Shown: positions 6,307-14,843, numbered from the stretch's first letter. The stretch is 20,297 nt of DNA from an uncultured Aquimonas sp. (GCF_937888285.1 NZ_CALART010000038.1:1-20297), one strand, 5' to 3'. Notes: generated by a model from the sequence alone, not told the origin. Made by a program: numbers and translations.

Positions 6307-7925
6307 TTCAGGTCTCCTCGTTCGCGCATCTCGCGCCGCACATCCGCCGTCGCCGGCAACGGTTGTGCGCCGAGCACGGCCTTCACGTAGCTTTGCGGCG
6401 CGAACAGCTGTGCCGCAGTGGCGGCGGTGTAGCGCGCGATAGGGCCGGCGGCCACGGCGCACAGCACCACGGCAGCCAACGCGCCGACGGTGGCTGCGCG
6501 CGCCAGGCCGGGCTGGCCCGTGGGGTCTTGGGCGCGGTCAGGCATGCCTGAGGCCGGCCCGCTGCCATGCTCCCAGAACAACACACTGCCGGCGCGCGCC
6601 AGCGCCACCATTACCATAAGACTTGACGACAACACGCCGGCCACCACCCAGCCCGCCCAAGGCGTCGCACCGGCAGCCCGAAGCAGCAGCGCCTTGCCCA
6701 TGAAGGCAGCGAGTGGTGGCACACCGGCCACCGCCACTGCCGCGACGAAGAAGCCGATGCCCAGCGGCGCCCAGGCCGCAGGACGCTGACCGGGCTGCAG
6801 CCTGTCACTGCCGCCGCGCGCGGCTGCGATCCGGTCGGCCAGCAGAAACCAGGCGCAGGCCACCAGAGTGCTGGGCACCAGGTAGAACAGCCCGGCAGCC
6901 AGGCCGGATTCACTGCCCAGGCCAGTGGCCAGGAGCAGGGTGCCAGCCGACGCCACCACCAAATAGGCCACCAGGGTGCGCAGCCGCAATGCCGCCAGTG
7001 CGCCGAGGGCCGCCAGCACCAGCGTGGCCAGGGCGAGCATGGACAGCAGCGGCAACGCGCCGGTGACCAGGCCCGCCGGCACGAACAGCGTAGTGGCACG
7101 CACGATGGCGTACACGCCCACCTTGGTCAGCACCGCGAACAAGGCCGCCGTGGGCGCGCTGGCGCTCGCGTAGGTGTCGGTCAGCCAAAAGTACAGCGGC
7201 AGCAGCGCCGCCTTCACCGCAAACACCACCAGCAGCATCAGCAGCGCCGACTGGGCCAGGCGCTGGTTCTGCGCAGCCAGTTGCGGCAGCTTCACCGCCA
7301 GGTCGGCCATGTTCAGCGTGCCCGCCACCGCATACAGCAAACTCACCGCGACGAGGAACAGCGCCGAGCCGGCGAGGTTGAAGACCACGTAGTGCACGCT
7401 GGCCTTCAGGCGCTCGCGGGTGGCGCCGTGCAGCAGCAGGCCGTAGCTGGCGGCCAGCAGCACCTCAAAGAAGACGAACAGGTTGAAGAGGTCGGCCGTG
7501 AGGAAGGCGCCATTCAAGCCCATGAGCTGAAACTGGAACAGTGCGTGGAAGTGACGCGACGGCGTTTCGTGCCGGCGGTCGTCGCCGGCGAGCGCGTAGG
7601 TCAATGCTGCGGCGGCCACCAGGGCGGTGACGAGCAGCATCAAGGCCGACAGTCGGTCCAGCGCCAGGGCAACGCCGTGGGGCGCGGCCCAGTTGCCAAG
7701 CAGGTAGGCGTGCACCGTGCCGTGGTCGGCCTGCTGCACCAGCAACGCGGCCAGCAGCACCCCGGCGGCCACAGCGGCGGCCGACACCACCGGCACCCAG
7801 CGCGACGCGGCCCTTTCCAGCAACAGCAGCGCCGCGCCGGCCACCAAGGGCAGCACGATGGGGAGCACCACCTCATGCCCCCCCGGCAAGAGCGTGGCGG
7901 CGGCATTCATCGCGGCCACTGTCAT
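6303..7925 (-). CDS. phaD: Mrp/Pha cation:proton antiporter subunit D
   Basis: A 540-aa polytopic membrane protein homologous to NuoM/NuoN and MrpD, one of the two large proton- or ion-translocating subunits. The conserved membrane glutamate is Glu154 in FVFFEVLLAASYGLLLHG. Key lysines of the family are visible as Lys238 in FAVKAALLPLYFWL and Lys268 in LTKVG. About 14 hydrophobic segments fit the family. Start and stop both overlap neighbours by ATGA (7922-7925 with phaC, 6303-6306 with phaE), pointing to tightly coupled translation. The gene is intact, with the polar C-terminal tail typical of the family. Confidence 0.95.
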   Translation of the reverse strand: MTVAAMNAAATLLPGGHEVVLPIVLPLVAGAALLLLERAASRWVPVVSAAAVAAGVLLAALLVQQADHGTVHAYLLGNWAAPHGVALALDRLSALMLLVTALVAAAALTYALAGDDRRHETPSRHFHALFQFQLMGLNGAFLTADLFNLFVFFEVLLAASYGLLLHGATRERLKASVHYVVFNLAGSALFLVAVSLLYAVAGTLNMADLAVKLPQLAAQNQRLAQSALLMLLVVFAVKAALLPLYFWLTDTYASASAPTAALFAVLTKVGVYAIVRATTLFVPAGLVTGALPLLSMLALATLVLAALGALAALRLRTLVAYLVVASAGTLLLATGLGSESGLAAGLFYLVPSTLVACAWFLLADRIAAARGGSDRLQPGQRPAAWAPLGIGFFVAAVAVAGVPPLAAFMGKALLLRAAGATPWAGWVVAGVLSSSLMVMVALARAGSVLFWEHGSGPASGMPDRAQDPTGQPGLARAATVGALAAVVLCAVAAGPIARYTAATAAQLFAPQSYVKAVLGAQPLPATADVRREMRERGDLK

Positions 7926-8266
7926 CGCAGCGGCTCCTCGCCATCCACATGGTCGCTGCCGACTTCGCCGCGGGTGCGCAGTGCGATGCCCAGCAGCAAC
8001 GCCGTCATCGCAAAGCTGATGACGATGGCTGTCAGCACCAGCGCCTGTGGCAGCGGATCAGCATGCGTCGCGAGCGTTGCAGCCACGCCCGGCTCGACGA
8101 TGGGCACTGCGTTCACCTGGACCCGGCCCATCGCGAAGATGAACAGGTTGACCGCGTAGCTCAGCAGCGTGAGGCCGAGGATGGTGTCGAAGGTGCGCGC
8201 ACGCAGCAGCAGCCAAATGCCGCTGGCGGCCAGCGTACCGATGAACAGGCTGAGCAGCAGCAGCAT
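7922..8266 (-). CDS. phaC: Mrp/Pha cation:proton antiporter subunit C
   Basis: A NuoK-like subunit of 114 aa from ATG 8266, or 116 aa from a TTG at 8272. The ATG lies 2 nt past the phaAB stop and has a GGA about 7 nt upstream, whereas the TTG overlaps that stop. I prefer the ATG. Three hydrophobic helices are visible (about 1-21, 29-48 and 72-98). The family signature LTAIVISFAMTALLLGIALR, with its LVLTAIVI core, is present and complete. In characterised Mrp complexes MrpC is the NuoK counterpart, placed next to the D subunit. Confidence 0.92.
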   Translation of the reverse strand: MLLLLSLFIGTLAASGIWLLLRARTFDTILGLTLLSYAVNLFIFAMGRVQVNAVPIVEPGVAATLATHADPLPQALVLTAIVISFAMTALLLGIALRTRGEVGSDHVDGEEPLR

Positions 8267-8268
8267 GG

Positions 8269-11115
8269 TCAATCCGTGGGTGGTGCCGCGGCAGGGCGCG
8301 ACAGGCGGGCGATGGCCAGCAGCATGGCCATCGTCGCGCCCACCACCACCAGGGTCACGCCCAGGTCAAAGGCCGAAGCGCTGGCCAGCGGCACGCCGCC
8401 GATGCCGGGCAGCCACGGGTAGTCGTAGGTGGTGGTGAGGAACGGCGCCGCGAACCACCAGCTCGCCAGCCCCGTGGCGGCGGCCAGCGCCAGGCCCCAG
8501 CCGATCCAGGCGCGGAAGTCACCGCCCAGCAATGGGCTGCGTTCACGCACCCAGGTCTGGCCATGCGCCACCTGCATCAACACCAGGCCGATGGCCAGCA
8601 CCAGGCCGGCGATGAAACCGCCACCCGGCAGGTTGTGGCCGCGCAGGTACAGGAACACGGAGGTCAGCACCACGAAGGGCAGCACCAGCCGCGCCACGCG
8701 CTGCAGCATCAACGGATGGGCCTGACCACTGGCAACAGGTGTCTGTGCTGCCGGCGGCACCCAACCGGCCAACAACGCATGCAGCGTCAACGCGGCGATG
8801 CCCAGCACGGTGATCTCGCCCAAGGTGTCGAAGCCGCGGTAGTCGACGATGATCACGTTGACGACGTTGGCACCACCGCCCAGCGGCAGCGCGGTGGCGA
8901 AGAAGAAGTCGCTGATGCTCTGGCCCGGCCGTGTCAGCACCATCCACACCAGCGCCGCCACGCCCAAGCCCACTGCCAAGGCCAGTGCGGCGTCACGCCA
9001 CGGGTGCCAGCGGTCGCCGCGCTCCGGCGGGCTCTCCTCGGGCAGCCATTTCAGCGCCAGCATGAGCAGCACCAGGCTCACCACTTCCACCAGCAGTTGT
9101 GTCAACGCCAGATCGGGCGCCGACAGGCCGACGAACACCAGGCAAACCACCAGCCCGGCACCGCCCATCAGCAGCACCGCCACCAGGCGCTGCCGATGCA
9201 AGAGCGCCGTGCCCACTGCGGCGGCGCTGCCCAGCAGCCCCAGCAAGAGCGCCAGTGGGTGCAGGCCCTGCAGGTGCAGCGCTGCCGGCTGCGCGGACGG
9301 CCCCCACGACAGCACGAAAGGCGCCGCCCCGGCGGCCAGCGCCATCAGCACCAGCAGCAGCAGGTAGCGCTGCAGGCTTCCGTTTTGCAGCGCATCCACC
9401 AACCCGCGGGCCGCGGACACCCCGCCTGCCTGCATCAGTGAGAAAAGCTCGCGCCCACCCGCCACTGCCCAACCCGGCAGGCGCGTGACGTGGTGCAGGT
9501 TCAGGCCGCGCTGCAATGCGACGTAAAGCACCACGCCGACGGCGACGGCCACGCCGCTCATCAGCAGCGCGCCGTTGAAGCCATGCCAGACCGCCAACTC
9601 GTAGGCAGGCAGCGCTGGTCCAGGCGCCCCATACAGCGCGGCCTGCGCGGCCACCGCCAACAGCGGCCCGGCCACCAGCGCCGGTGCCAGGCCTACCGCC
9701 AGGCACAGCAGCACCAACAGCATGACCGGCAGCCGCATGAAAAACGGGGGCTCGTGCGGGGTCTTCGGCAGCCCCACCGGCTCGCCATTGAAGAAGGTGT
9801 CGTGGATGAAGCGCAGCGAGTAAGCCACGCTCAGTGCGCCGGCCAGTGTGGCTGCGACGGGCAGCAGCCATTCCATCGCCGCATGCGAGTCTTTGGCCAG
9901 TGCTTCGGCAAAGAACATCTCTTTGCTGAGAAAGCCGTTGAGCAGTGGCACGCCGGCCATGCTGAGAGACGCCACGATGCCCAGGGTGGCGGTGAAAGGC
10001 ATCAGCTTCATGAGGCCGTTGATGCGCCGCAGGTCGCGCGTGCCGCATTCATGGTCGATGATGCCGGCGCTCATGAACAGGCTGGCCTTGAAGATCGCGT
10101 GGTTGAGGATGTGGAACACCCCGGCCACCACGGCGAGCGGCTCCGACAGGCCGAACAGCAGCGTGATCAAGCCCAGGTGGCTGATGGTGCTGTAGGCCAG
10201 GAGGCCCTTCAGGTCGTGCTGGAAGATCGCGATGTAGGCACCCAGCAGCATCGTGACCAAGCCGACGCTGGTGACGATCCAGAACCAGGGCTCGCTGCCG
10301 CCCAGTGCCGGGTACAGGCGCGCCAGCAGGAACACGCCGCACTTCACCATCGTGGCCGAATGCAGGTAGGCCGAGACCGGCGTGGGCGCGGCCATCGCGT
10401 GCGGCAGCCAGAAGTGAAACGGAAACTGCGCGCTCTTGGTGAAGGCGCCCAGCAGCACCAGCACCAGCGCCACCTCATACAGCGCATGGGCACGCAGGCG
10501 GTCACCCGAGGCAAGCACCACGTCGAGCTCAAGGCTGCCGACGATGTGGCCTATCAGCAGCGCACCGGCCAGCAGGCACAGCCCGCCGGCGCCGGTGACG
10601 GTCAAGGCCATGCGGGCGCCCTCGCGTGCATCGCGGCCCACATCGTCGCGGCCATGCCAAAAGCCGATGAGCAGGAAGCTGGCCAGGCTGGTGAGTTCCC
10701 AGAACAGCACCAGCAGCACCAGGTTGTCGGCCAGCACCACGCCCAACATCGCACCCATGAACAGCAGCAGGAAGACGAAGAAGCGCCCACTCGGGCTGTG
10801 CGGATCGGCGGGGTCCAGGTACCAGGCTGCGTAGAGCGCCACCAGCGCGCCGATGCCACCGATCAGCAGCACGAACAGCCAAGCCAGGCCGTCCATCCGA
10901 AAGCCCAGGTCGAGCCCGAGCGCAGGCAACCATTCAACGCTGGCGCCCAGCACCTGGCCGCCCAAAACAGCCGGTGTCGCCTGCAGCGCGAGTACCGTCA
11001 CCCCCAAGGCCGTTGCGCCAGCCAGCGCAGCCTGCAAGCGGCGGGCACCGGCTGGCAGGCTCGCCACCAGGGCCGCGCCCAACCACGGCAGCACGCTAAG
11101 CACGAACAGACTCAT
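8269..11115 (-). CDS. phaAB: Mrp/Pha cation:proton antiporter fused subunits A and B
   Basis: A 948-aa fusion typical of proteobacterial (group 2, Pha-type) Mrp systems. The NuoL-like A part carries the conserved glutamate at position 140 in LFWELTSLASFLLIGFW, Lys227 in FTKSAQFPFHFW, Lys258 in HSATMVKCG and Lys303 in HDLKGLLAYSTISHLG. These residues belong to the proton path in MrpA and complex I homologues. The middle region includes the MrpA-specific C-terminal domain (LLVEVVSLVLLMLALKWLPE). The B part occupies about residues 795-948 and shows its hallmark GHNLPGGGFIAGL. The ATG at 11115 is only 4 nt past the stop of the CaCA exchanger gene, placing the antiporter in that operon. Confidence 0.95.
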   Translation of the reverse strand: MSLFVLSVLPWLGAALVASLPAGARRLQAALAGATALGVTVLALQATPAVLGGQVLGASVEWLPALGLDLGFRMDGLAWLFVLLIGGIGALVALYAAWYLDPADPHSPSGRFFVFLLLFMGAMLGVVLADNLVLLVLFWELTSLASFLLIGFWHGRDDVGRDAREGARMALTVTGAGGLCLLAGALLIGHIVGSLELDVVLASGDRLRAHALYEVALVLVLLGAFTKSAQFPFHFWLPHAMAAPTPVSAYLHSATMVKCGVFLLARLYPALGGSEPWFWIVTSVGLVTMLLGAYIAIFQHDLKGLLAYSTISHLGLITLLFGLSEPLAVVAGVFHILNHAIFKASLFMSAGIIDHECGTRDLRRINGLMKLMPFTATLGIVASLSMAGVPLLNGFLSKEMFFAEALAKDSHAAMEWLLPVAATLAGALSVAYSLRFIHDTFFNGEPVGLPKTPHEPPFFMRLPVMLLVLLCLAVGLAPALVAGPLLAVAAQAALYGAPGPALPAYELAVWHGFNGALLMSGVAVAVGVVLYVALQRGLNLHHVTRLPGWAVAGGRELFSLMQAGGVSAARGLVDALQNGSLQRYLLLLVLMALAAGAAPFVLSWGPSAQPAALHLQGLHPLALLLGLLGSAAAVGTALLHRQRLVAVLLMGGAGLVVCLVFVGLSAPDLALTQLLVEVVSLVLLMLALKWLPEESPPERGDRWHPWRDAALALAVGLGVAALVWMVLTRPGQSISDFFFATALPLGGGANVVNVIIVDYRGFDTLGEITVLGIAALTLHALLAGWVPPAAQTPVASGQAHPLMLQRVARLVLPFVVLTSVFLYLRGHNLPGGGFIAGLVLAIGLVLMQVAHGQTWVRERSPLLGGDFRAWIGWGLALAAATGLASWWFAAPFLTTTYDYPWLPGIGGVPLASASAFDLGVTLVVVGATMAMLLAIARLSRPAAAPPTD

Positions 11116-11119
11116 CGGC

Positions 11120-12205
11120 TTACTGCGCCGGGACAGCGGCCGACCGGCGAATCATCATCACCACCAGCGTCACCACCGTCAGCGGCACGACAAAACTCAT
11201 CATCACGCCCGAGTAAGCGGGCAGCGCGTCGTGCTGCTGCGCGGCCAGGATCAGGTAGGCCACGTAAGCGATGTAGTAGCCGAGAAAGACGCCACCTTCC
11301 CAGCGTGCGATCTCACGGCCGGTCATGAACACCGGCAGGCAGGCCAGCGCCACCGCCAACATCACCCAGATGTCGAAGGACAGCAGCGACGGCGCCATCA
11401 CCAGGCCCAGATCACCCGACACCAAGCCCGACAGACCCAGGCAACCCAGGATGTTGAAGGTGCTGCTGCCCACCACATTGCCCACCGCGATATCGCGCTC
11501 GCCCTTGAGCGCCGCGGCGATGCTGGTGGCCACCTCGGGCATGCTGGTGCCGGCGGCCACGATGGTCAGCCCGATGACCAGATCACTCACGCCCATGGCC
11601 TTTGCGAAGCCAACCGCCGAATCCACCAGCAAGTCAGAACCGAACACCAACGCCACCAGGCCGACGCCGATGAGACCCGTCTGCACCGCCCAGTGGCTGT
11701 CCCAGGCGCCCTGCGCGGCAGGCTGCAGCTCGCCGGCGAACTCGTCCTTCGCGGCTTGCGTCTCGCGGCGCGACTGCACCACCAGGAACACGGTGTAGGC
11801 CAACACCAGAGCGAACATCAGGCCACCGTCGGTCATCGACAACCGCCCGTCCAGCCCCAGCGCCAACAACAGCAGGCTGGCGCCCAGCATGATGGGCACC
11901 TCCTGGCGGATCAACTGGATGTTGACGACCAGCGGTGTGATCAACGCGCTTAAGCCCAAGATGAACAGCACGTTGAAGATGTTGCTGCCCACCACATTGC
12001 CGATGGCGATGTCAGTGCGGCCGTCCATCACGGCGCCGACGCTCACCGCCAACTCCGGTGCGCTGGTGCCGAAGGCGACGATGGTCAAGCCGACCACCAG
12101 CGGGCTGATGCCGAAGGACAGTGCCAGCTTCGATGCACCGCGGACCAGGATGTTGGCGCCGACGACCAGCAAGATCAGGCCGGCGACAAAAGTCAGGAGA
12201 CTCAT
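11120..12205 (-). CDS. CaCA-family Na+/Ca2+ exchanger (YrbG-like), first gene of the antiporter operon
   Basis: A 361-aa calcium/sodium antiporter of normal length. The two inverted alpha-repeats are both complete: GTSAPE (46-51) with GNVVGSNIFN (69-78), and GTSMPE (219-224) with GNVVGSSTFN (242-251). The acidic residues of the ion site are Glu51 and Glu224. About ten membrane helices surround a hydrophilic loop near residues 145-170. The ATG at 12205 is chosen because the protein aligns with the family from there; upstream codons run into the promoter. The ribosome site is weak. It is followed after 4 nt by phaAB. It should exchange Na+ for Ca2+ across the inner membrane, so it may link Ca2+ export to the Na+ gradient that Mrp rebuilds. 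Confidence 0.93.
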   Translation of the reverse strand: MSLLTFVAGLILLVVGANILVRGASKLALSFGISPLVVGLTIVAFGTSAPELAVSVGAVMDGRTDIAIGNVVGSNIFNVLFILGLSALITPLVVNIQLIRQEVPIMLGASLLLLALGLDGRLSMTDGGLMFALVLAYTVFLVVQSRRETQAAKDEFAGELQPAAQGAWDSHWAVQTGLIGVGLVALVFGSDLLVDSAVGFAKAMGVSDLVIGLTIVAAGTSMPEVATSIAAALKGERDIAVGNVVGSSTFNILGCLGLSGLVSGDLGLVMAPSLLSFDIWVMLAVALACLPVFMTGREIARWEGGVFLGYYIAYVAYLILAAQQHDALPAYSGVMMSFVVPLTVVTLVVMMIRRSAAVPAQ

Positions 12206-12252
12206 GGGGATGGGTGAGGTTGGTTCGATGCAACGCGCGTCGAGGATGCCAA

Positions 12253-12325
12253 GACCGCCAGTGTACCGCCCCGCTGGTCTTGAAAGAACCTGCATGAATC
12301 GCACCTAATATTCGGTTTTTCCGAA
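12253..12325 (-). promoter_or_regulatory. Predicted NhaR-responsive promoter of the exchanger-antiporter operon
   Basis: Read on the minus strand: a perfect palindromic box TTCGGAAAAACCGAA (12325-12311, arms TTCGG and CCGAA), weak -35 TTCTTT (12288-12283), a 17-bp spacer, -10 TACACT (12265-12260), and a predicted start near 12253. The box centre is at about -65, the usual LysR-type activation position. The box also lies 11 nt before the nhaR start on the other strand, immediately before its GGAGG (12328-12332), so the regulator probably also controls itself. A TAATAT on the plus strand (12306-12311) touches the box and may be the nhaR -10. The -35 TTGAAA (12280-12285) lies 20 bp from it, longer than ideal. 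Confidence 0.65.
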
Positions 12326-12336
12326 CCGGAGGATGC

Positions 12337-13218
12337 ATGCTGAATTATCGCCATCTTCACTACTTCTGGGTCGTCACCAAGGAGGGCGGCTTCGCCCGCG
12401 CCGCCGAGCGGCTGGACATGGCGGTGCAGACCATCAGCGCGCAGGTGCGGGAGCTGGAGAAATCGCTGGGCCACCAGCTCCTCAAGCCCTCAGGCCGCGG
12501 CGTGGCCCTCACCGAGGCGGGCCAGGCCGCCTTCGCCCGCGCCGAGGAGATCTTTCAGCTCGGCCAGGGCATCCCCGACGAGGTGCGCGAAGCGGCCAGC
12601 GGCAAGGTGGCCCGCCTGGCGGTCGGGCTCTCCGACGGCATCTCCAAGCTTGCCGCCCATGCGCTGCTGGAGCCGGTGTTGAGCACCCCCAACCTTCGGC
12701 TTGTCTGCCACGAGGGCGAGTTCGAGCAACTGCTCAGCGAACTGGCGCTGCATCACCTGGACCTGGTTCTCGCCGGCCAGGCCGCACCGCGCAACCCGAA
12801 CCTGCGCCTCACCAGCGAGCGCCTCGTTGAGTCACCGGTCGAGTGGTATGGCCCGGCCCGGCTGGTCGGCAAGACCGAGCGCGACCGCTTTCCGCAAAGC
12901 CTCAACGACCTGCCGGTGCTGCTGCCCACGGGCCACTCGGCGCTGCGACCGAGGCTGGACCACTGGTTCGAGACGCAGGGCCTGCGGCCCCGCATCGCCG
13001 GCGAGTTCGAGGACAGCGCGCTGCTCGCGGTATTCGCGGCTCGCGGCCTGGGCGTCTTCCCGGTCAGTCGGCTCGGCGCGGACGACGTCGGCCTGATGCG
13101 CGGGCTTCGCTTGCTGGGAACCAGCGATGGTGTGAAGGAGGAGATCCACGCCATCCGCTCGCGTCGCGGCCAGCACCACCCCCTGGTGATGCAGGTGGTG
13201 GCTGCGGCTCGCCCTTGA
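12337..13218 (+). CDS. nhaR: LysR-type regulator NhaR of Na+/H+ antiport genes
   Basis: A 293-aa LysR-type protein. The N-terminal winged helix-turn-helix (about 4-62) begins MLNYRHLHYFWVVTKEGGFA, closely recalling the start of E. coli NhaR (NYNHLYYFWHVYKEG), and contains QTISAQVRELEKSLG as recognition region. The rest is the effector domain (about 90-290). NhaR is a known Na+-responsive activator of Na+/H+ antiporter genes, and its place here, divergent from the exchanger and Mrp genes, supports that role. GGAGG lies 4 nt before the ATG. The LysR box at 12311-12325 directly precedes that site. It converges with the TerB-like gene, with 21 nt between the stops. Confidence 0.9.
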   Translation: MLNYRHLHYFWVVTKEGGFARAAERLDMAVQTISAQVRELEKSLGHQLLKPSGRGVALTEAGQAAFARAEEIFQLGQGIPDEVREAASGKVARLAVGLSDGISKLAAHALLEPVLSTPNLRLVCHEGEFEQLLSELALHHLDLVLAGQAAPRNPNLRLTSERLVESPVEWYGPARLVGKTERDRFPQSLNDLPVLLPTGHSALRPRLDHWFETQGLRPRIAGEFEDSALLAVFAARGLGVFPVSRLGADDVGLMRGLRLLGTSDGVKEEIHAIRSRRGQHHPLVMQVVAAARP

Positions 13219-13239
13219 ACGCGTCTTGATCGCTCCCGA

Positions 13240-13674
13240 TCAGGCAGCGTGGCGATAGGCCACCTTCGTGGAGCTCGCCTCCTCTCCATCGAAGAGCTTC
13301 CAATGGTGACGAGCCGCCTCCACCACCAAGGTTTCGCCGTCGGCGAGATGGCCATCGGCCCGCGCCGCGGCCAAGGACAGACGCAGCACCTTCCTTTGCA
13401 GCGCCGGATCCGAGATCTCGGCCATCAATGACGCCAAGGCGCTGTCATCGACGTTCCCCATGAGCGAACCTGTCTCGTACCCAACCGCCAGCAGTTCTTC
13501 GCACAACGTGTGAACGATGTGCGGCAGGAACTGGGGCTCCAGCCCGAGTTCGCGCTCCGCGCCCAACTTCTTGAGGATGTCGAACTCGGAACTGCACACG
13601 TGACCGTCGGAAATGAGCACCAACGCGACGATGCGCGCGGCGGCTTCTGGGCTGTTGTGGGGGTAGCTGCGCAT
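13240..13674 (-). CDS. TerB-like small cytosolic protein, copy 1
   Basis: A 144-aa soluble, helix-rich protein. The start at 13674 is supported by GGAGAT upstream (13679-13684 on the minus strand). It begins MRSYPHNSPEAAARIVALVL and contains SDGHV and ARADGHLADGE, acidic 'DG...E' repeats like those of TerB/DjlA-like domains, which in TerB bind metal ions. A paralogue lies at 19150-19569 and shares the MRSYPxNSPxAAARIVAL start and a DPALxxKxLRL segment. I place it with TerB-like (tellurite resistance) proteins from memory. Function is unknown, and the name does not prove a role in tellurite resistance. An unsure small ORF lies 53 nt upstream. Confidence 0.7.
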   Translation of the reverse strand: MRSYPHNSPEAAARIVALVLISDGHVCSSEFDILKKLGAERELGLEPQFLPHIVHTLCEELLAVGYETGSLMGNVDDSALASLMAEISDPALQRKVLRLSLAAARADGHLADGETLVVEAARHHWKLFDGEEASSTKVAYRHAA

Positions 13675-13727
13675 GGAGGATCTCCGTTGAAAATGGTCAG
13701 GCTGAGGAGACAAGCTGGGTTTCGGAC

Positions 13728-13910
13728 TCAGTCGCCCCGGACGGGATGGCGCCGGTCTGACTGGCGTGTCCGGCGCTCGGCCGAGATCGGGATGGGAATG
13801 AGCACCGGTTCCTGCCGCGGCACCCATTCCCTGAGAGCTTCCTTCAGCAAGCGCAGGCCCTGTACGAGGCCGGCAAACACGAGGGACGCGAGATGCAACG
13901 AGAGCTTCAT
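13728..13910 (-). CDS. Doubtful 60-aa ORF with hydrophobic N-terminus
   Basis: The ORF starts MKLSLHLASLVFAGLVQGL, a possible signal or single membrane helix, and turns Arg-rich at the end (RRTRQSDRRHPVRGD). No purine-rich ribosome site is visible before its ATG. It sits in the same direction as, and 53 nt upstream of, the TerB-like gene, so it could be the first gene of that unit. Low complexity and the missing ribosome site make it uncertain. Confidence 0.3.
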   Translation of the reverse strand: MKLSLHLASLVFAGLVQGLRLLKEALREWVPRQEPVLIPIPISAERRTRQSDRRHPVRGD

Positions 13911-14045
13911 GGCGGGTGAGCCCGGGAGTGATTACAGACTGGAATATTCGTCTGGTTGAACTTCGGAAGAAGCGGCCATTCCAAGACTTCAACTCAGGAA
14001 AATACGAACTCGCCAGAAGATGATGCGCCCACCGCAAAGCCGCAC

Positions 14046-14843
14046 TCAGGTCCGGTCCGGCCGGACCTCGCTGACCTTGGCGAGCCGGAAGGCCCGGTCG
14101 TCGGTCTGGTAGTCCCACTGCTCGATCCGACAGCTTCCTGGCGTCGCATCCGCGCCCCAGCGAAGAAGGTTCACCGAGTTGGGCACGCCATCACGCACGC
14201 GGGACGACACGGCCGTGCCCGCCTGCACGACCCACAGAGGGCGCGCCAGGCCTTGCAGCGGCATGACGTAGGGGAGGTGGATGTGACCGCCGATGACGAG
14301 GTCGGCGCCGGCCTCAGCCCAGCGCCGCAGCGCGACCGCATGGCCGCGCAAACGGTTGGACACGTCCTCGGCGCGCGTGACGGCGATGGGCTGGTGCACC
14401 ACGATCACGCGCAGCTGCGCAGGGTCGGCACGCTCAACCAGGCGCGCCGCACGGTCGATCTGCAAAGCGGAGACCTCACCGTCCTTGTGTCGCCACGGAC
14501 GCGTGGTGTTGACGCACACCACCAGGAGTTCCGAAGATCGGTGCACGGGCTCGAGATCCGTCCCGAACGCGGTGCTGTACCGCCCATACGGGCTGTGCAG
14601 GCGTGCCCACAAATCGAACAGCGGGATGTCGTGGTTGCCCGGCACCGCCAGCACGGGCGCGGCCAGGCGGTCCGTGAAGGCGCGAGCGGCGCAGAACTGC
14701 GCGGGTCGGGCCCTCTGCGTAATGTCGCCGGACAGCACGACCAGATCGGGCCGCTGCTGGCGTGCCAATTCGGTCAGCGCGTCGACGACGGTCGGCTGCT
14801 CGGTGCCGAAGTGCGAGTCGGAGATCTGCAGCAAGACGGTCAT
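14046..14843 (-). CDS. Calcineurin-like metallophosphoesterase
   Basis: A 265-aa protein with the full metal-binding set of the calcineurin-like phosphoesterase fold: Asp9 and His11 (DSH), Asp40 (SGDI), Asn70-His71 (PGNHD), His151 (VVHQP), and His188 and His190 (GGHIH). The layout is like 3',5'-cyclic nucleotide and related phosphodiesterases (CpdA/Icc type), but the substrate cannot be told. There is no signal peptide, so it should be cytosolic. Its ATG overlaps the stop of the lipid-kinase-like gene (14840-14843), so the two are translationally coupled, which hints at a shared phospho-metabolite or lipid pathway. A perfect 8-bp hairpin spans the stop codon. Confidence 0.9.
   Translation of the reverse strand: MTVLLQISDSHFGTEQPTVVDALTELARQQRPDLVVLSGDITQRARPAQFCAARAFTDRLAAPVLAVPGNHDIPLFDLWARLHSPYGRYSTAFGTDLEPVHRSSELLVVCVNTTRPWRHKDGEVSALQIDRAARLVERADPAQLRVIVVHQPIAVTRAEDVSNRLRGHAVALRRWAEAGADLVIGGHIHLPYVMPLQGLARPLWVVQAGTAVSSRVRDGVPNSVNLLRWGADATPGSCRIEQWDYQTDDRAFRLAKVSEVRPDRT
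14048..14068 (-). terminator. Hairpin overlapping the phosphoesterase stop
   Basis: AGGTCCGG (14048-14055) pairs perfectly with CCGGACCT (14061-14068) around TCCGG. It covers the last codons and the stop of the phosphoesterase gene. No T-run follows on the minus strand, so terminator activity is only possible, not shown. Confidence 0.3.

Noticed and set aside
7281..8159. Plus-strand frame of 292 codons opposite phaD and phaC
   Set aside because: Same shadow composition, no ribosome site, and the opposite strand carries recognised subunits.
9490..11328. 612-codon open frame on the plus strand opposite phaAB
   Set aside because: Its Gln/His/Arg-rich, low-complexity composition is typical of the antisense of a high-GC membrane gene, and phaAB is complete with known motifs.
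13227..13242. 6-bp hairpin between convergent nhaR and TerB-like genes
   Set aside because: The stem is short, overlaps a stop codon, and no T-run follows on either side. Too weak to call a terminator.
13993..14008. Partial resemblance to the NhaR box (TCAGGAAAA then CGAA)
   Set aside because: It is one base too long, the palindromic arms are broken, and no promoter with the shared spacing follows.
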